A stretch of 64,000 bases of DNA from Malachius bipustulatus (GCA_910589415.1 OU342632.1:31819637-31883636), one strand, 5' to 3'. Positions 10,690-23,559 are shown, numbered from the stretch's first letter. Notes: generated by a model from the letters alone, not told the origin. Program-made: numbers and translations.

Positions 10690-10849
10690 CGAGGAGGTGT
10701 CCACTTGATGAAAAAGTGTACAATTATTACCACATACTAAATTATTTCTAATATTTCCACTTTATTTAAATTATTTCCACTATTTCCATTTTATTTCCAC
10801 GTTATTGAGTGTAAAGAATTAATTATTTCCACGAGTGAACACCCCCTCG
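10690..10849. mobile_element. 160-bp MITE with 8-bp target duplication (hAT-like)
   Basis: Flanked by identical 8-bp repeats AACGCCAT (10682-10689 and 10850-10857). The termini CGAGGAGGTGTCCACT and AGTGAACACCCCCTCG are inverted repeats of 16 bp with two mismatches. The interior is made of repeats of the type TTATTTCCAC. An 8-bp duplication is typical of hAT elements; no transposase is present. Confidence 0.75.
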
Positions 10850-11854
10850 AACGCCATATTGGATTTTCAAAGTATTAATTCATTATAGAGCCCCAAATTC
10901 CTAATTGATCGCTAAAATACAAGCCAAAACATGGAAAAAAATTTTCTGAAAAAATTAAGTTTCTAGATTTTGAGTTTGAGCAACCCTGGTCAGCTTTGTT
11001 ATAAACTCACGGACGCCATATTGTATTTTTCAGCCTTTAAATCCTGAAAAAATGTTGTAATGTAAAAACAAAAAGACATTGTTATGAAATCTAGTCGGCT
11101 GACAAATTCAATATCCCTATTGACGCCATATTGAATTCCGTCATGGTTACCACGGTTTCAGTCACGATAACTATGGTTTCTATAGGTCTGCCCATACCAC
11201 CGACATATGAGCGTTCAATTAAAAAAAAATAACACGTATCGAAAACGGAATGTACAATTATTGTATTTAGCTCTGTGAAGTTGCCCCCCCCCCAAAAAAA
11301 AAAAATAAAGGGCCATGATTGCTCACAATAAAATTGTAACAGAATTTTACTTGACAACTCTTCACAATAAAATTTTTTTTTGCTCGAATGTTTAACAAAA
11401 AAAAAAAACTTGGTGGATAATCATAGATCTACGATGGACAAACGAATGCGATAAAAAATTCATAATTCGCTATGGTGGGAGACGGGGCAACTTCACAGAG
11501 CTATCCTGAACAGATAAATGGGATAAAATTATTATGGAAAATATAAAAAAAGTTGTGACGAAATATCTCGCTTATTTTTGAGTTTAGGATGAAACTGCAC
11601 AAAATTGCACCGAACACTATACAGATTGTTGTGTTACATGTCAAAAATTGTAAATTTTGGAAATCAGGATCGAAAACGCGATGTTTCTTTTTTTCCAGTT
11701 TTTTCCATTGACCACTCCAATCAATCACCAGAAAAAATTACACTATAGATTTGAGATTTATTGGGATTAAGGTTCTAATTTAGCTTGCCACCATAATAGG
11801 TTTTTCGCAGAACAAATAGAAAACGTTCGTACAGCATGTGAGGTGAAAACTGAA

Positions 11855-11902
11855 GATATGGACGGTACCGTTTCGTCGTTGTTACGGACTCATCAGCATA
11901 TC
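11855..11902 (-). ncRNA. Hammerhead ribozyme, best-formed copy (f)
   Basis: On the minus strand: stem I GATATG/CATATC, 6 perfect pairs (11897-11902 with 11855-11860); core CTGATGA (11890-11896); stem II GTC/GAC with an apical loop; GAAAC; stem III ACGG/CCGT around TA; and a GTC triplet, giving predicted cleavage between 11861 and 11860. All invariant core bases are present. Flanks (GTGATATG and TCTTCAG) relate it to copies d and e 8 kb away. Confidence 0.85.
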
Positions 11903-12351
11903 ACATCAGTTAGACACACACTACACATACCATACGAAGGATTGGAAGTAATAATTATCCTAACTTGGCTTTTATGATGGTACCTAGTACCTAGTTGAGT
12001 TTCAACCTGTTTTCTATCTACCTATTATAGGTAAGTAGATATCTACAGAAATATTTTTTTATGTGGAATTTCGGAAATGCTGTTGTAATATGCAGGGTGT
12101 TGCATATTTTTTTATTTGTTGGCGTCCAATGAGTATACTAGTGTGCATGTAGACCTTATTCATAAATAATCGAAAAATAACTATTTTAAAAAGCATCAAA
12201 AATTTTTTGAGAAACGTTGAGGAGCTCAAAAAATATTGATTAAGTCCCTATTGCATTAAGTACATCGAAAATAACACAGTTGATGGCGGCTTCCGGTATA
12301 ATCGAAAACCAAAAATATTTTATTTATGGGTATTGTATGTATTTTATCATA

Positions 12352-13258
12352 CAGTGAGCGGCAAAAGTAAGGAATAATAATAAGGAAAAAGTTGGCTTTT
12401 TGAAAAATAAAGAAACAGGTCAATTTTCTTTTTAGGTTGTTCAAATTTTGACATAATATTCGGGTATACACGGTGATGCGCGAAAGAGTGACCTCATCAG
12501 CATTTTTTTTTAAATGATCAACCCTTATTTTTTATTCCATTTTTTTGATACTCCATCCAATTACCAATATGGTAATGTTCTCAATTTATAACTTTAAATC
12601 AAGAAATTTGTGGGAAAACAGCTTAATTAATAGACAGATTTAATTTGATAGACAGATTTAGATTTAATTTAATTTAACAGATTGATGCCCGTATTCACAA
12701 ACGATAATTTCCTAAATAATTACGTAATTAATTAAATAAGTGAGATGGAGATATGCAGTTTTTTTGCAATAGAATGAGATGGGGATAATTGATTACGTAA
12801 TTATTTAGGAAATTATCGTTTGTGAATACGGGCATTAATTTAATATATAGTCTCAATTTAATAAACAGATCTTATAAAATTACCATGGAAACGGTAATTT
12901 TTATTTGATATGGGTTTTATTTTTATCGGTAATGTTCCGATTTTCACATCAGTAAAAAGTGCACACTTTCGACTTCACAGGCTGTTTTCTCAGAAATTTC
13001 CCTATTTAAGGTTACAAATTGATTACATGACCGTACTGGCAATTAAATGAAGTATAAAAAATGGAATAAAAATAAGGGTTGCTATTTAAAAAAAAAATGC
13101 CGATAACGTCACCATTTTTTCGCGCATCACCCTGTATACCCGAATATTATGTCAAAAGTTGGACAACTTAAAAACAAAATCGACCTGTTTTTTTATTTCT
13201 TCAAAAAAACAGCGCTTCCCGTTTTATCGAATTTTTTCCTTACTCTTGCCGCTCACTG
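12352..13258. mobile_element. Tc1/mariner-type inverted-repeat element
   Basis: TA-flanked element with ends CAGTGAGCGGCAAAAGTAAG and its complement. The arms (about 200 bp) can be followed through ACAGGTC, the GACATAATATTCGGGTATAC segment and GATGCGCGAAA. CAGTG..CAAAAGTA termini plus TA duplication are typical of Tc1/mariner. No transposase ORF. A smaller palindrome is nested at 12685-12835. Confidence 0.75.
12685..12835. mobile_element. Nested 151-bp MITE
   Basis: ATGCCCGTATTCACAAACG at the left and its complement at the right continue inward through TTTCCTAAATAATTACG. It lies inside the spacer of the element at 12352-13258, so it inserted later. The target duplication is unclear. Confidence 0.7.
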
Positions 13259-13466
13259 TATGTATATGTATATTTTATATACCGGATGTCCCATTAGTAT
13301 GGTATTCTTCTCTGGAAGCTTTATTTTTGAAGTTAGAAAAAAGATGAGGGAGAAAAATTGTATGGTTTGAAGAGATCTACGACGTAAAATAATTTTCAGC
13401 TATACAGGGTGGTCCAATATCGCTGTACACCTTACAACTTTGTTAATTTAAATAGGACACCCTATA

Positions 13467-14296
13467 CAGTGTGTGTCACAGGCATGGTACACCCCCTTTT
13501 TTTTCTTTATTTTTTGAGATAATTTTTTGAAATTTGGTACGTCGCATATTCTCGATAGAGCGCACTTTTTAGCAGAAAATTGAATTTTTTCCCACATCCG
13601 GTTTTTCCGGAAATGTTACCAACTTTTTATTTTTAAACGGAACACCCTATATATTATTATATTTTTGGATTCTATACATTTGTATGAATCCAACAATACC
13701 ACATAAGTACCATTTTAAATGTCAAATTTGTTTTTATTTAATTTTTTATTTCTCAATTATAGTGTGCCATGACTTCAGTTGTGTTCGTCACAGATGCAAA
13801 ATGGGTACACCAAAATGTCCCTTATTAAGAGTACTAGTAGATGGTCACATTTGAAAAAGATGAATCCAGCTCAAAAAAATCATTCCGATGCGCATAATTT
13901 ATCCATAAATCACTTAATTTCGTACTTTGAACAAAAATTCGATTTTTCTAACATTAGATGATCCAATTGGAGCAAAACGAAATAGTCATGGCACACTATA
14001 ATAATTGAGAAATAAAAAATTAAATAAAAACAAATTTTACATTTAAAATGGTACTTATGTGGTATTGTTGGATTCGTACAAATGTATAGAATCCAAAAAT
14101 ATAATAATATATAGGGTGTGCCATTTAAAAATAAAAAGTTGGTAACATTTCCGGAAAAACCGGATGTGGGAAAAAAATTAATTTTCTGCTAAAAAGTGCG
14201 CTCTATCGAGAATATGCGTCGCACCAAATTTCAAAAAATTATCTCAAAAAAAAAAAAGAAAAAAAAGGGGGTGTACCATGCCTGTGACACACACTG
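13467..14296. mobile_element. 830-bp foldback element, ends CAGTGTGTGTCAC
   Basis: Flanked by TA on both sides. Arms 13467-13774 and 13984-14296 are near-perfect inverted repeats (shared CAGGCATGGTACACCCCC and CACATCCGGTTTTTCCGG) around a ~209-bp unique spacer. The 60-codon spacer ORF (13779-13961) has no recognisable domain. The element sits inside remains of another CAGGGTG-type element (GGACACCCTA just left of it). Confidence 0.8.
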
Positions 14297-15132
14297 TATA
14301 TTATTACATTTTTAAATTGTCTGAGAAAATTCAGTAAGAATGGTTTTCACAGTTTGAGTTTAAACTGAATAGCTTTCTGAGTTATAAACAAGCGAAAATC
14401 GCCATTTTCCATTTTCAAAGCAGCTTACAATGAAAACGGCTCAAGACAGCAGAAACCGGTTCACATAATTATGTCCCCCTCTTAATTTTTATACAGGGTG
14501 ATAAAAATCTGATAATTTTCATAATATGTAACATAATGATGATTGAATTCGTCTTTTAAGTATGTACTTTCGGATGAGCCCAATTAACATAAAACCTGCT
14601 ACTTGAAAAAAATGAAGAAAACCAGCACTTTGCAGAACGCATGGCATCACTGCTTCGTGATTATACATTTTTAGTTACAAAAAATTAAAGAAGACTAATT
14701 TGAAAATCTTTTGGTGAAACAGCGGCGTTCAAAAAGTCAGCTATCTATTATAGATGGTGCTTCAAAGCTCAGCAATTTTTTTTGCTGAAGAGACCTAACA
14801 AATTCTAAACAATAAGAGGTCGGAGACCCATACACATGACATACATCAATGTATTTGTAGGTATTTTTCAGTAGTTTCAGAAAATTGATAAATATACAGG
14901 TGCCCGTTTTTCGAGGCTAACCATGGGTATCTCGCTTATCAGTATAGAGATACGAGGTCGGTTAAATTGGGGCAAAGTTGCGTATTTTTATGCCAAGTAA
15001 TAATCTGAAAAAAAATTCAGGATATTTTCAGTCGTTGCTGAAAGATCCTGAAAAATCGAGATTTCTTATTTTTGCCATATCTTTCTTATTTTTGAAAATT
15101 ATTGAATAATTTTTTTTAGGCTTACCTACATA

Positions 15133-16321
15133 CAGGGTGTCCCATAATATGTGGGCAATCTCCCGGATTTGGGTAAATTTCGTAAAAATAAATGAAAAAA
15201 TATCTATAAAATTAATTCCTCAGAGACACCCCTACAAAGATATTAGCTGTTGAAGTTGAGGGTTGAAAATCAATTTTTTGCAATAACTTTTTTATTTCTT
15301 GACCGATTTTGATAATTTTTGGTTTTATTTTGTATTGTTTTGGACTGTTTAGAATAGTGTTTCATAATCTTTGGTAGCTCATACATAGACCTCGGGATGG
15401 CATAACCCCCTCATTCACTTGAAAGAAAACAATAAAAATGATAATTTTACAGTTTTTTAAGGTAAATTTTCTTTTTATTTGATATTTTTTACATAAAAAA
15501 TGTATCTTTATTTATTTCGATAGAGCGAACCGTTATCGAGATAAACGTCCTTCTAATAGGTGATGCGTCGCAGGAACTTTCTAAATTTCAAGTAAATTTT
15601 AACAAGATGGCTGACCTTTGACAGTAAATTGAGCAGGAAACAAAACATTAACTTAATTAAATACACGTCAGTGTCAAAGATTTCATTTCATGCAGATTCA
15701 ATTCTAACTGATTTTAAAATGAGTTATACACAAACGCTGAATACGCAGAAAATCAGTTAGAATTGAATCTGAATGAAATGAAATCTTTGACACTATTTGA
15801 CGTGTATTTACTTAAGTTACTGTTCTGTTTCCTGCTCAATTTACTGTCAAAGGTCAGCCATCTTGTTAAAATTTACTTGAAATTTAGAAAGTTCCTGCGA
15901 CGCATCACCTATTAGAAGGACGTTTATCTCGATAACGGTTCGCTCTATCGAAATAAATAAAGATACATTTTTTATGTAAAAAATATCAAATAAAAAGAAA
16001 ATTTACCTTAAAAAACTGTAAAATTATCATTTTTATTGTTTTCTTTCAAGTGAATGAGGGGGTTATGCCATCCCGAGATCTATGTATGAGCTACCAAAGA
16101 TTATGAAACACTATTCTAAAGAAAATAAAACCAAAAATTATCAAAATCGGTCAAGAAATAAAAAAGTTATTGCAATAAATTGATTTTCAACCCTCAACTT
16201 CAACAGCTAATATCTTTGTAGGGGTGTCTCTGAGGAATTAATTTTATAGCTATTTTTTTTATTTATTTTTACGAAATTTACCCAAATCCGGGAGATTTCC
16301 CACATATTATGGGACACCCTG
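15133..16321. mobile_element. 1.19-kb near-perfect palindrome, CAGGGTGTCCC ends
   Basis: TA|CAGGGTGTCCCATAATATG at the left, CATATTATGGGACACCCTG|TA at the right. Arms of about 580 bp (to 15714 and from 15749) are almost identical in reverse complement; the spacer is about 35 bp. Young by its low arm divergence. No ORF; presumably a non-autonomous TA-target DNA transposon. Confidence 0.85.
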
Positions 16322-16340
16322 TATAAGTCGTTATAAGAGC

Positions 16341-16806
16341 TATCCGTCTGACATTTCAAAAACTTTCAAAGCCAACTAGATCCCAGAGAATATTCAGAGT
16401 CAACTTTTGTTTTTCTTATAACCGCTATATTGGATTTTCATGTGTTCTGTATTAAAAAAATAAAAAAATTAAGGAAACCAAAAATCTATCACATTCAAAT
16501 TTTTTTTCCAATTTTAATCTTCTTTTTTCGAAAAAAAGAACCTTTCTTCAACACCAAATGTCATATGAATAACCATAAGTCAATCAATATTACGTCATAT
16601 TGCGACGTCGCCCGACGTCTTTGGGTAATAAAATTTTCTTTATTTTTTTTTTGAATGTGATAGATTTTTGGGTTCCTTAATTTTTTTAATACCGAAAGAC
16701 ATGAAAATTCAATATGGCGGCCATAAGAAAAACAAAAGTTGACTATGAAAACTCTGGGACCGAGTCGGCTTTGAAAATTTTTGAAACGTCAGATGGATAT
16801 CTCTAG
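16341..16806. mobile_element. 466-bp inverted repeat
   Basis: AGCTATCCGTCTGACATTTC pairs with GAAACGTCAGATGGATATCT. The arms include TTTGTTTTTCTTAT and the CCGCTATATTGGATTTTCAT segment, with complement ATGAAAATTCAATATGGCGG at 16692-16711. The centre is unique. Confidence 0.7.
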
Positions 16807-16869
16807 TGATAAGCGAGATACCCATGGTTAGCCTCGAAAAACGGACCAGGTCTTCATATTTAAAAATAA

Positions 16870-18670
16870 GATTAGCGTCATAGTATACAAAAGTACTAAA
16901 GTTACAAAAAGTCGGCCATTTTGAAATTAGTTAATAAAAAAAGATCTCATTATCCCAAATAGCATTTAATCGATTTTTTTTTCGTAGGTATCACCTAACA
17001 GGTTCCTCAATAAGGTACCCTCAATATGAGACACCTTATACATTGCCCCAGCTGGAAAATTTTTATTTTTGAAAAAATATATTTGAAAAAAACCGAGCTC
17101 AAGTTGTTTTTTTGCCTACCTACACAATTCTTATTAAAAATTCTACCAGTATAGGTAATAGGAATAATAATAACCGACTCTCTAATAGGTTCAATAATTA
17201 TAATTATTATTCGCAATGGCGAAGAAATAATTAATTATTTTGGACGTGGTGTATAATTTCAATTAAAAACTTCACAGAAATCTCAGTGTTCTTAGGATAA
17301 GGTAGTTAAGCCACGTTATTGGGTAAATATTAGTCCGATCTCATCCGTTCTATTTGTAAATTAAATCGCGAAGTTCTAAAGATAGAATTACTAACTTTTA
17401 AGTCAAGTAACTGACTAAGTACACTTGATATGGAGAATAGAATTACTTATGTCTACATAGGCGATACTGTTACTTAGACTTAGACATAATAAGTAATTAA
17501 ATAAAACCTTGATATGTAGATATACGCCGAGATATACGCAATTGTTTATCATAAAATACATCACCGGCGAGACGATAAGAATAACAAAGGCAACAATAAT
17601 TGCATTAAAAATTAGGGTAAGATTGTTAAAATAAAATAAATATTTGAAGAGCAGAGGCTATGGTTTTCAATTTTCATGTTTGCGCAATTTTGTGAAATTT
17701 GACTGGCATTACCATAATATGATTGGTCATTAATAATTTAATAATAATACCGGCCTGGAAAATCAAACCGAGCATAATAATTTAAATTACCTGCGGGTTA
17801 ATGTTTAAATAATAACAATCCGCCTATCCATGACATTAATTTGTTTATGAATTAAATCGCGATCTAACCTAACTTTTGTTTGAAACTATTCAAAGCCGTT
17901 TAAACCGATGATAACACGCACCAATTACTTCGGTTGGTAATTAAAACCAAACAATTACACCAGCACCCTATTTCATAATAATAATAATAACAATCATAAT
18001 TAATTATAAACTATTATTTTCACACATTGCAATAAATAAATTCCGAAATATTCGCTTAGCAATACCGCAATACCTAAGTAAAATTACATGGATAGAGCGA
18101 TTTAAAATTAATGAGGTCGTCTTTTATGAATGAAGCTGCCATTGAAATATAATCGTGAATTAATTTACCTGGGCATGGGACGTTCGGAAAACCGCAATTC
18201 GCAATAAATAAACGAAAACACTCGCTTTTCACTACACGTTACGTAGGCCGTTTGAACTTTGAATAATGACTGCGGAAAATCGTAGATTTTCGCGGACGTC
18301 GTGGATCGCTCGGAATTGATCGGGTGCGCGCAGTTTCCGACGTTGCCACACCTTGCACTTATTATCACACTGGCAGGCTACCTTACCAGTAGGTACCACA
18401 AGTAGTTTTATATTTATTTTATTCTATAATTATTATTTCCTATCCTAGGTTGGTCATAATTTTTTGTTTCTACCATAAATGTAAAATCTGTCTTAATCTT
18501 AAAACATTATTTTTTTTTGAGAATTCGTTAACACAGTAGTTGTCATTGACAAACATTGTCTTCTTATTCAGGATTCAGATATTCAGGTCAGGGTCAGGTT
18601 GACAGGTAAATAAATAGTACGCTGACAGTTTCATATCAAATTAAATCACATTGCCTAATTTAGGTAATTA
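16870..18670. other. Unassigned intergenic stretch
   Basis: AT-rich, with short runs of ATT/ATA triplets. The 18165-18368 minus-strand ORF has no recognisable motif. No supported gene. Confidence 0.5.
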
Positions 18671-18747
18671 TTGCGATAACTTTATACAGGGTGAATCATA
18701 TTATGTAAACGAATATATTCATTATCTCAGTTAATACTTTTTGTATA

Positions 18748-19141
18748 CCGGGTGTCCAGTTTAAAATGCAGTACATGGGTATATTGGAAACGGCAAAAGA
18801 TACGTTACAGGGTCGGTTAAAAGTAGAGAAAAGTTGCACAATTTGATGTTTATAAGAATTTGGGTAATTGTATACATCCGCGGCTCCTATAAAGTTTCAT
18901 TAATTTTTTCGGGTGCGAGGAGCGAATTAGGGGTGCTGGGTGGGTAAGACGCTAAAAACAGCCATTGCAAACTATAATATTAAGGTCACAACTAAGGCCT
19001 CTTTGACACTACGGTGGAATTTCTATTTTTTTCTTCACTCTCAGGGCGAGGAAAATCTTATTAGGCAAAAATTGTGCAATTTTTTTCTAATTTAACCGAC
19101 CCTGTATCTCTTGCCGGCCATGTACTGGCATTTTAATCCTG
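18748..19141. mobile_element. 394-bp inverted-repeat element
   Basis: TA|CCGGGTGTCCAGTTTAAAAT at the left and ATTTTAATCCTG|TA at the right. Subterminal GCAGTACATGG and CCATGTACTGGC are also complementary, as are CGGTTAAAAG and TTTAACCG segments. Same general terminus class as the CAGGGTG elements. Confidence 0.6.
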
Positions 19142-19149
19142 TATACATT

Positions 19150-19880
19150 TAATTAAAAAAAAGGCGAAACATATTAGGTCAATTTTCTAATTTAATTTAT
19201 GTTCTATTGACGTAACATATTTTTTTCCCAATAGAACATCCCCTGTATAATATTATTACATTTTGAGATTATTGGAAAAAATCCTGTAAGAATTGGTTTT
19301 TACGGTAGTTTAAATTGCGTAAGTTATGAGTTATAAACAAATGAAAATAGTAATAATTTTTCATTTTGAAAGCAGTGTAACAAAACAAAAATCTACATTG
19401 GAAACGGATGTGAATATCAGAAAACGGCTTACATGTCCCTATTTTAACTTTTTATGTACTAGCCTATGATGTAGATCAAATTTTTATCAGGGTGATGAAA
19501 AATCTGATCATTTCCATCACCCTGCTGTATAAAACGTCCTAACATGATACTTGCAAAATTAAGGCAGGGACATGTAAGCCGTTTTTCGATATTTAGAGCC
19601 AACGATTTAAAAATGAAAAATGGCGATTTTCACTTGTTTATAACTTCTAAATTGCTCATTTAAACTGCAAATGTAATAACCATTCTTACTGGATTTTCTC
19701 GGAAGTATGATAATACAATAATTAACAAGGTGTCCTACTTAAAAAAATATACAATGCCATCATTACTGAACCAAAAAGCACCCAGTATAAAAAGAATGGT
19801 AAGTACGTCAATCGAACATAAATTATAAATCAAATATAAAAATCAACCTGTTTCGGTTTCGGGCCTTTTAAATTTTTCAA
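19150..19880. mobile_element. Diverged inverted-repeat element related to 4226-4897
   Basis: AGGTCAATTTTCTAATTTAA and TTCTATTGACGTA at the left are mirrored by TACGTCAATCGAA and AATCAACCTGTTTCGG at the right. The central hairpin around 19480-19520 contains CAGGGTGATG and CATCACCCTG. The internal order matches the 4.2-4.9 kb element. Confidence 0.6.
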
Positions 19881-20954
19881 AATACATATGAACATTTTAA
19901 CTGACAAAATGAATTTATTCGTTATTTATTACATGATAATTCACCCTGTATAAATAGATTTGATGCTGATTTGTAATCTGGAAACAAATTCAAGGTACTT
20001 AGCTTTCGTCGTTGCTGAAATATCCTGAAAAAACTGAAAAATAGATATTTCTTATTTTGGGTGGACCTTATTTTTTATTTTTGGAAATTTCTTGTATGTT
20101 TTGACATTGACTTGACAATTTATAAATTTTCAAAGCCGACTAGATGCTATGATTTTATAGTCAAATTTTGATTTTCTTACTGCCGCCACATTGTTTTTTT
20201 CATATTATTCGGTATTAAATCGTCAACTTAAAAAAAAAAAAACTGAAAAATGACGTGAGTATAACGTCATATTGCTTGCCTTGAAGTTTTTCAGTGAATT
20301 ATTGTTTTTCCTTATGACGTCATTTGAGGTAAGTAAATATTTTTCTTTTGTTTGAAAAAAAAAGGAAAAAATTGCTTTTTGGAAAAAATGATTTTTTTAA
20401 CCTCGAATGGCTTCGATAATGTCAGTTTTTCAGTATTTTCAGCATAATTCAGTAACAGGATTTCTTTTCAGATTACAAATCAGCATCAAATTCTCCCCAA
20501 CTTTGCCCATTTAAGTGCCAAAATAGCAAAGCTAGCTATACAAGAAGTATGATGACAGTTTATTCGTACCTATCACCCTGCATAATAAGTGAAATATTTT
20601 AATTACTTTTAATAACTTCTAGATCGTTTAAAAATTATACAATTAATATTTATTTAAAATTAATTCTATTTGTCCAAAGAAATTATAGAACCAAAAAGGT
20701 AACCGAATTATAAATCTTCCTCGTTTCTTTATTGGCCTCCCACACTTGTGCATTTAGCCAGCTGGCATTCTTCTCGCTTTGGTTGGGGAATTTGCTTCCC
20801 ATTTTTGTCTACTTCACTTATTTTTTCCCATTTATATGCAGTGTGTCCCTGGTCCCTGGATAAGTAAAAACGACTCTTGTAAAAGACAAAAAATCCCGAT
20901 TTGAGGTTAATTTTTTTTGGGTTCATTAAGACAAGGTAATTGTTAACATAATTT

Positions 20955-21321
20955 TAGTTTTGAAAAATCAAATGTGCCATGGAAATTTTATAAAACTTTT
21001 TCTTCTCTGAAGCAAAATGCGCCTTTTATGTAGCAAATACCTACGACGAAAAGTTATTTAAAAAAGTTGTTTTTCAAAATCATCGGCCAAATATGATGTT
21101 TCATTTCTTTAATGCATATTTTCACAAACCCGAGACTTTTATTTAAAAATTGATACATTATTTTGAAAAGATTTTGCATGGAGACCTAAATTTTGATCCT
21201 TAATAACAACTTTTTTACAGAATTTTTCGTCGTATTTGCTACATAAAAGGCACTTTTCTCCAGAGAAAAAACCTTTTTTGGAAATTTCCGGGGCATATAG
21301 GTACTTGATTTTTCAAAACTA
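20955..21321. mobile_element. 367-bp inverted repeat
   Basis: TAGTTTTGAAAAATCAA pairs with TTGATTTTTCAAAACTA, then inward TTTTATGTAGCAAATAC with its complement GTATTTGCTACATAAAA, and CGACGAAAAG with TTTTCGTCG. Typical MITE layout, no ORF. Confidence 0.65.
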
Positions 21322-21339
21322 ATTAAAAAATCACAAAAG

Positions 21340-22700
21340 GTTAATTAATTTTGACATTTGACAACACTGCATGGCGAATATCATCTGATTCTAATATCAG
21401 GGTAATCAGGTTAAGGTAGACATTGACAGTGTGTCAAATCTTCAGGTGATTTCAGGCGCTGTTGCCTAATCGTGGCCACTTTTATAAAACGACACTTCAT
21501 TCTTCATTCTTATATCAATCCTTTATACCATTAGAATTTTATACATTAATAATTGAAGATTCAACTTATAAATAATATTGAAAAGCCGATATTAATTAAT
21601 AAATAAATAACCGAAATAAAAAATCCTCACAGGTTTACTATTATTTTAAATTATTATTCGTCTTTAATTATAATAATATGGCCTTCACACACATGTGCAT
21701 TTGACCATACTCGCGAATAAAATCATCTGATTCAGATTTAAGCAGGTTATTTATTTTAGATACCGACTTTTTTGAAGTAATAATCATTTTACTAAAAACA
21801 AAAAAGGATCGGAAATTCTTTTCGATACTGATGGTCCTAAACTGTCCTGACTTATTGCGCTTGCGCCGTTATTACAGAATTTTATAGACGTTTAATTTTT
21901 TTTTTAATAGTTACTGCATAATTATTACGCGTTCTCCAGCTCTGGATGCGACTTGAATATTATATAGAAAAAAATTTCGAATAAATTCAATAAATTTATA
22001 CATGTACGTCAATGAGAGAGATTCTCGAAACGTCAAGAGAGGCGTGACTGTCAAGAGAACGGTCGCGCATGCGCATATCTGCACCTCTCTGAAATGCCAT
22101 TTATCATAATAATTATGATTCATGATTCATGCTTGTATTCTTGAATAACACAATGCCAATTTAAAACTTAATGGGGACAACTCAGCATCATCTGGCAACG
22201 CTGCAAAGACTCTGCACGTGAACACACGTGAATTTCCGTTCGCGAAATTATTAGGAATCGCCTAACCAAACGAGGTTAAATAATCAAATGTTGCATTTAT
22301 TTATTTGACACGAAATGTCAAGCGGTGATTAAGAATTAAACGACAGTAACTATTTTATTGTAAATCATTTTAATTCATTAAACAATGAAGTTCCAATGAA
22401 AAACGAATACCAAGAACGATGATTGTAAGTAAAAGTTGATCTAGATGTCTGGTGAAAGTAAGAATAAAGTAACAATAAGTAACAGTAACGGTGACTGGTG
22501 AGTGGTAAGTATAACGTTTATGAAATAAAATTCGTATATTATTGATTGTTGAAAAGATTAATTTAATTATTTTCTTCCCTTGATCAATATAAAATAATTA
22601 GATTACAACCCAAGTCCCAAAAATAATTTTGAAATGAAATTTGATAAGCAGCGCCATCTATGAGTGGTTGTGTGGACATGTCTTAGGAACCTGTAAGGAA
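21340..22700. other. Unassigned intergenic stretch
   Basis: AT-rich. The 70-codon ORF at 21911-22123 (minus) has no recognisable domain. No RNA gene seen. Confidence 0.5.
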
Positions 22701-22710
22701 GTATTATTTA

Positions 22711-22770
22711 TTATACGAGGTGCTTTCAAGAAATAATTTATTATTGGTTATACGAGGTGCTATCCAAAAG
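22711..22770. mobile_element. Mariner-like terminal fragments
   Basis: TTATACGAGGTGCTTTCAAG and TATACGAGGTGCTATCCAAA occur about 35 bp apart in direct orientation. The string ACGAGGTG-T-TCAA resembles mariner terminal repeats. Only ends remain. Confidence 0.35.
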
Positions 22771-23559
22771 TTTATTTTATTTTCATTAATGGAGATGATA
22801 TATTGGGTGTTTCAGAAATGATAGATTTATTCTATTCTGATTATGCAAATCTCTCTGATTAGGCAGATTATAATAATATCATACATAAATAAAAATTAAG
22901 CTAAAAGAAATAATTATTAATCACAAATTTGGCAACACTGATTATGGCAATATGAATAAATTGAATAAAATGTCAAAATATATTTTTTGCGGGATTTTAG
23001 CAGTACGTGAAAAGTTTGATTGATCTGACAAATTAAAAAAAAAGAAAACTTCACTGTTTGTAGAAGTTGAATTCGCTGAAGCAATATAATATCATATTTA
23101 TTTATATTTTCTTATATCTTTTATTTATTCAAAGAAAAACAGTTTTAAGTTCAAAAAACTTGATTTGTTGTTGTGGAAAAAGTATCAATTTTCTTGCCAT
23201 TAATTTAATAAAATTGGTATAGTTGTAGAGAAAGTATAGATGCAAATACTATTGCACTCTTATTTATAAAAAAAATCTTATGCATTTCTTATGTAATGTC
23301 CTTTATTATTATTGTAGGTACAAGGTAATTGTTATCTAATATACTTACTTACAGGTAGATACTTCCTTTGGATACAATAGTTTTGAAAACTATTTACTTT
23401 GAAGAATTGTTTTTAAAATTGTGTCTTGTAGTAACGTCGTAGAATAATTATAGTATATAACACGACATGCTAAGATCATTAGCAATATTATTTTTTGTTT
23501 AATCGTTTCATAAAGTCATTTTGATTGGCATTTTAGTTTCAAAATTTTATTCTTTTAGG

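Larger units (their letters stand above)
14897..16849. mobile_element. Composite nested inverted-repeat element
   Basis: Outer ends: CAGGTGCCCGTTTTTCGAGG at the left and CCTCGAAAAACGG..ACC at the right, continuing inward through the ATGGGTATCTCGCTTATC segment and its complement. The interior contains the complete palindrome 15133-16321 and the inverted repeat 16341-16806, so at least three layers are stacked here. Confidence 0.65.

Noticed and set aside
12479..12510. CTCATCAGCA on plus, resembling a minus-strand hammerhead core
   Set aside because: No GAAAC segment or stem II at the right distance; it is part of the Tc1/mariner-type arm.
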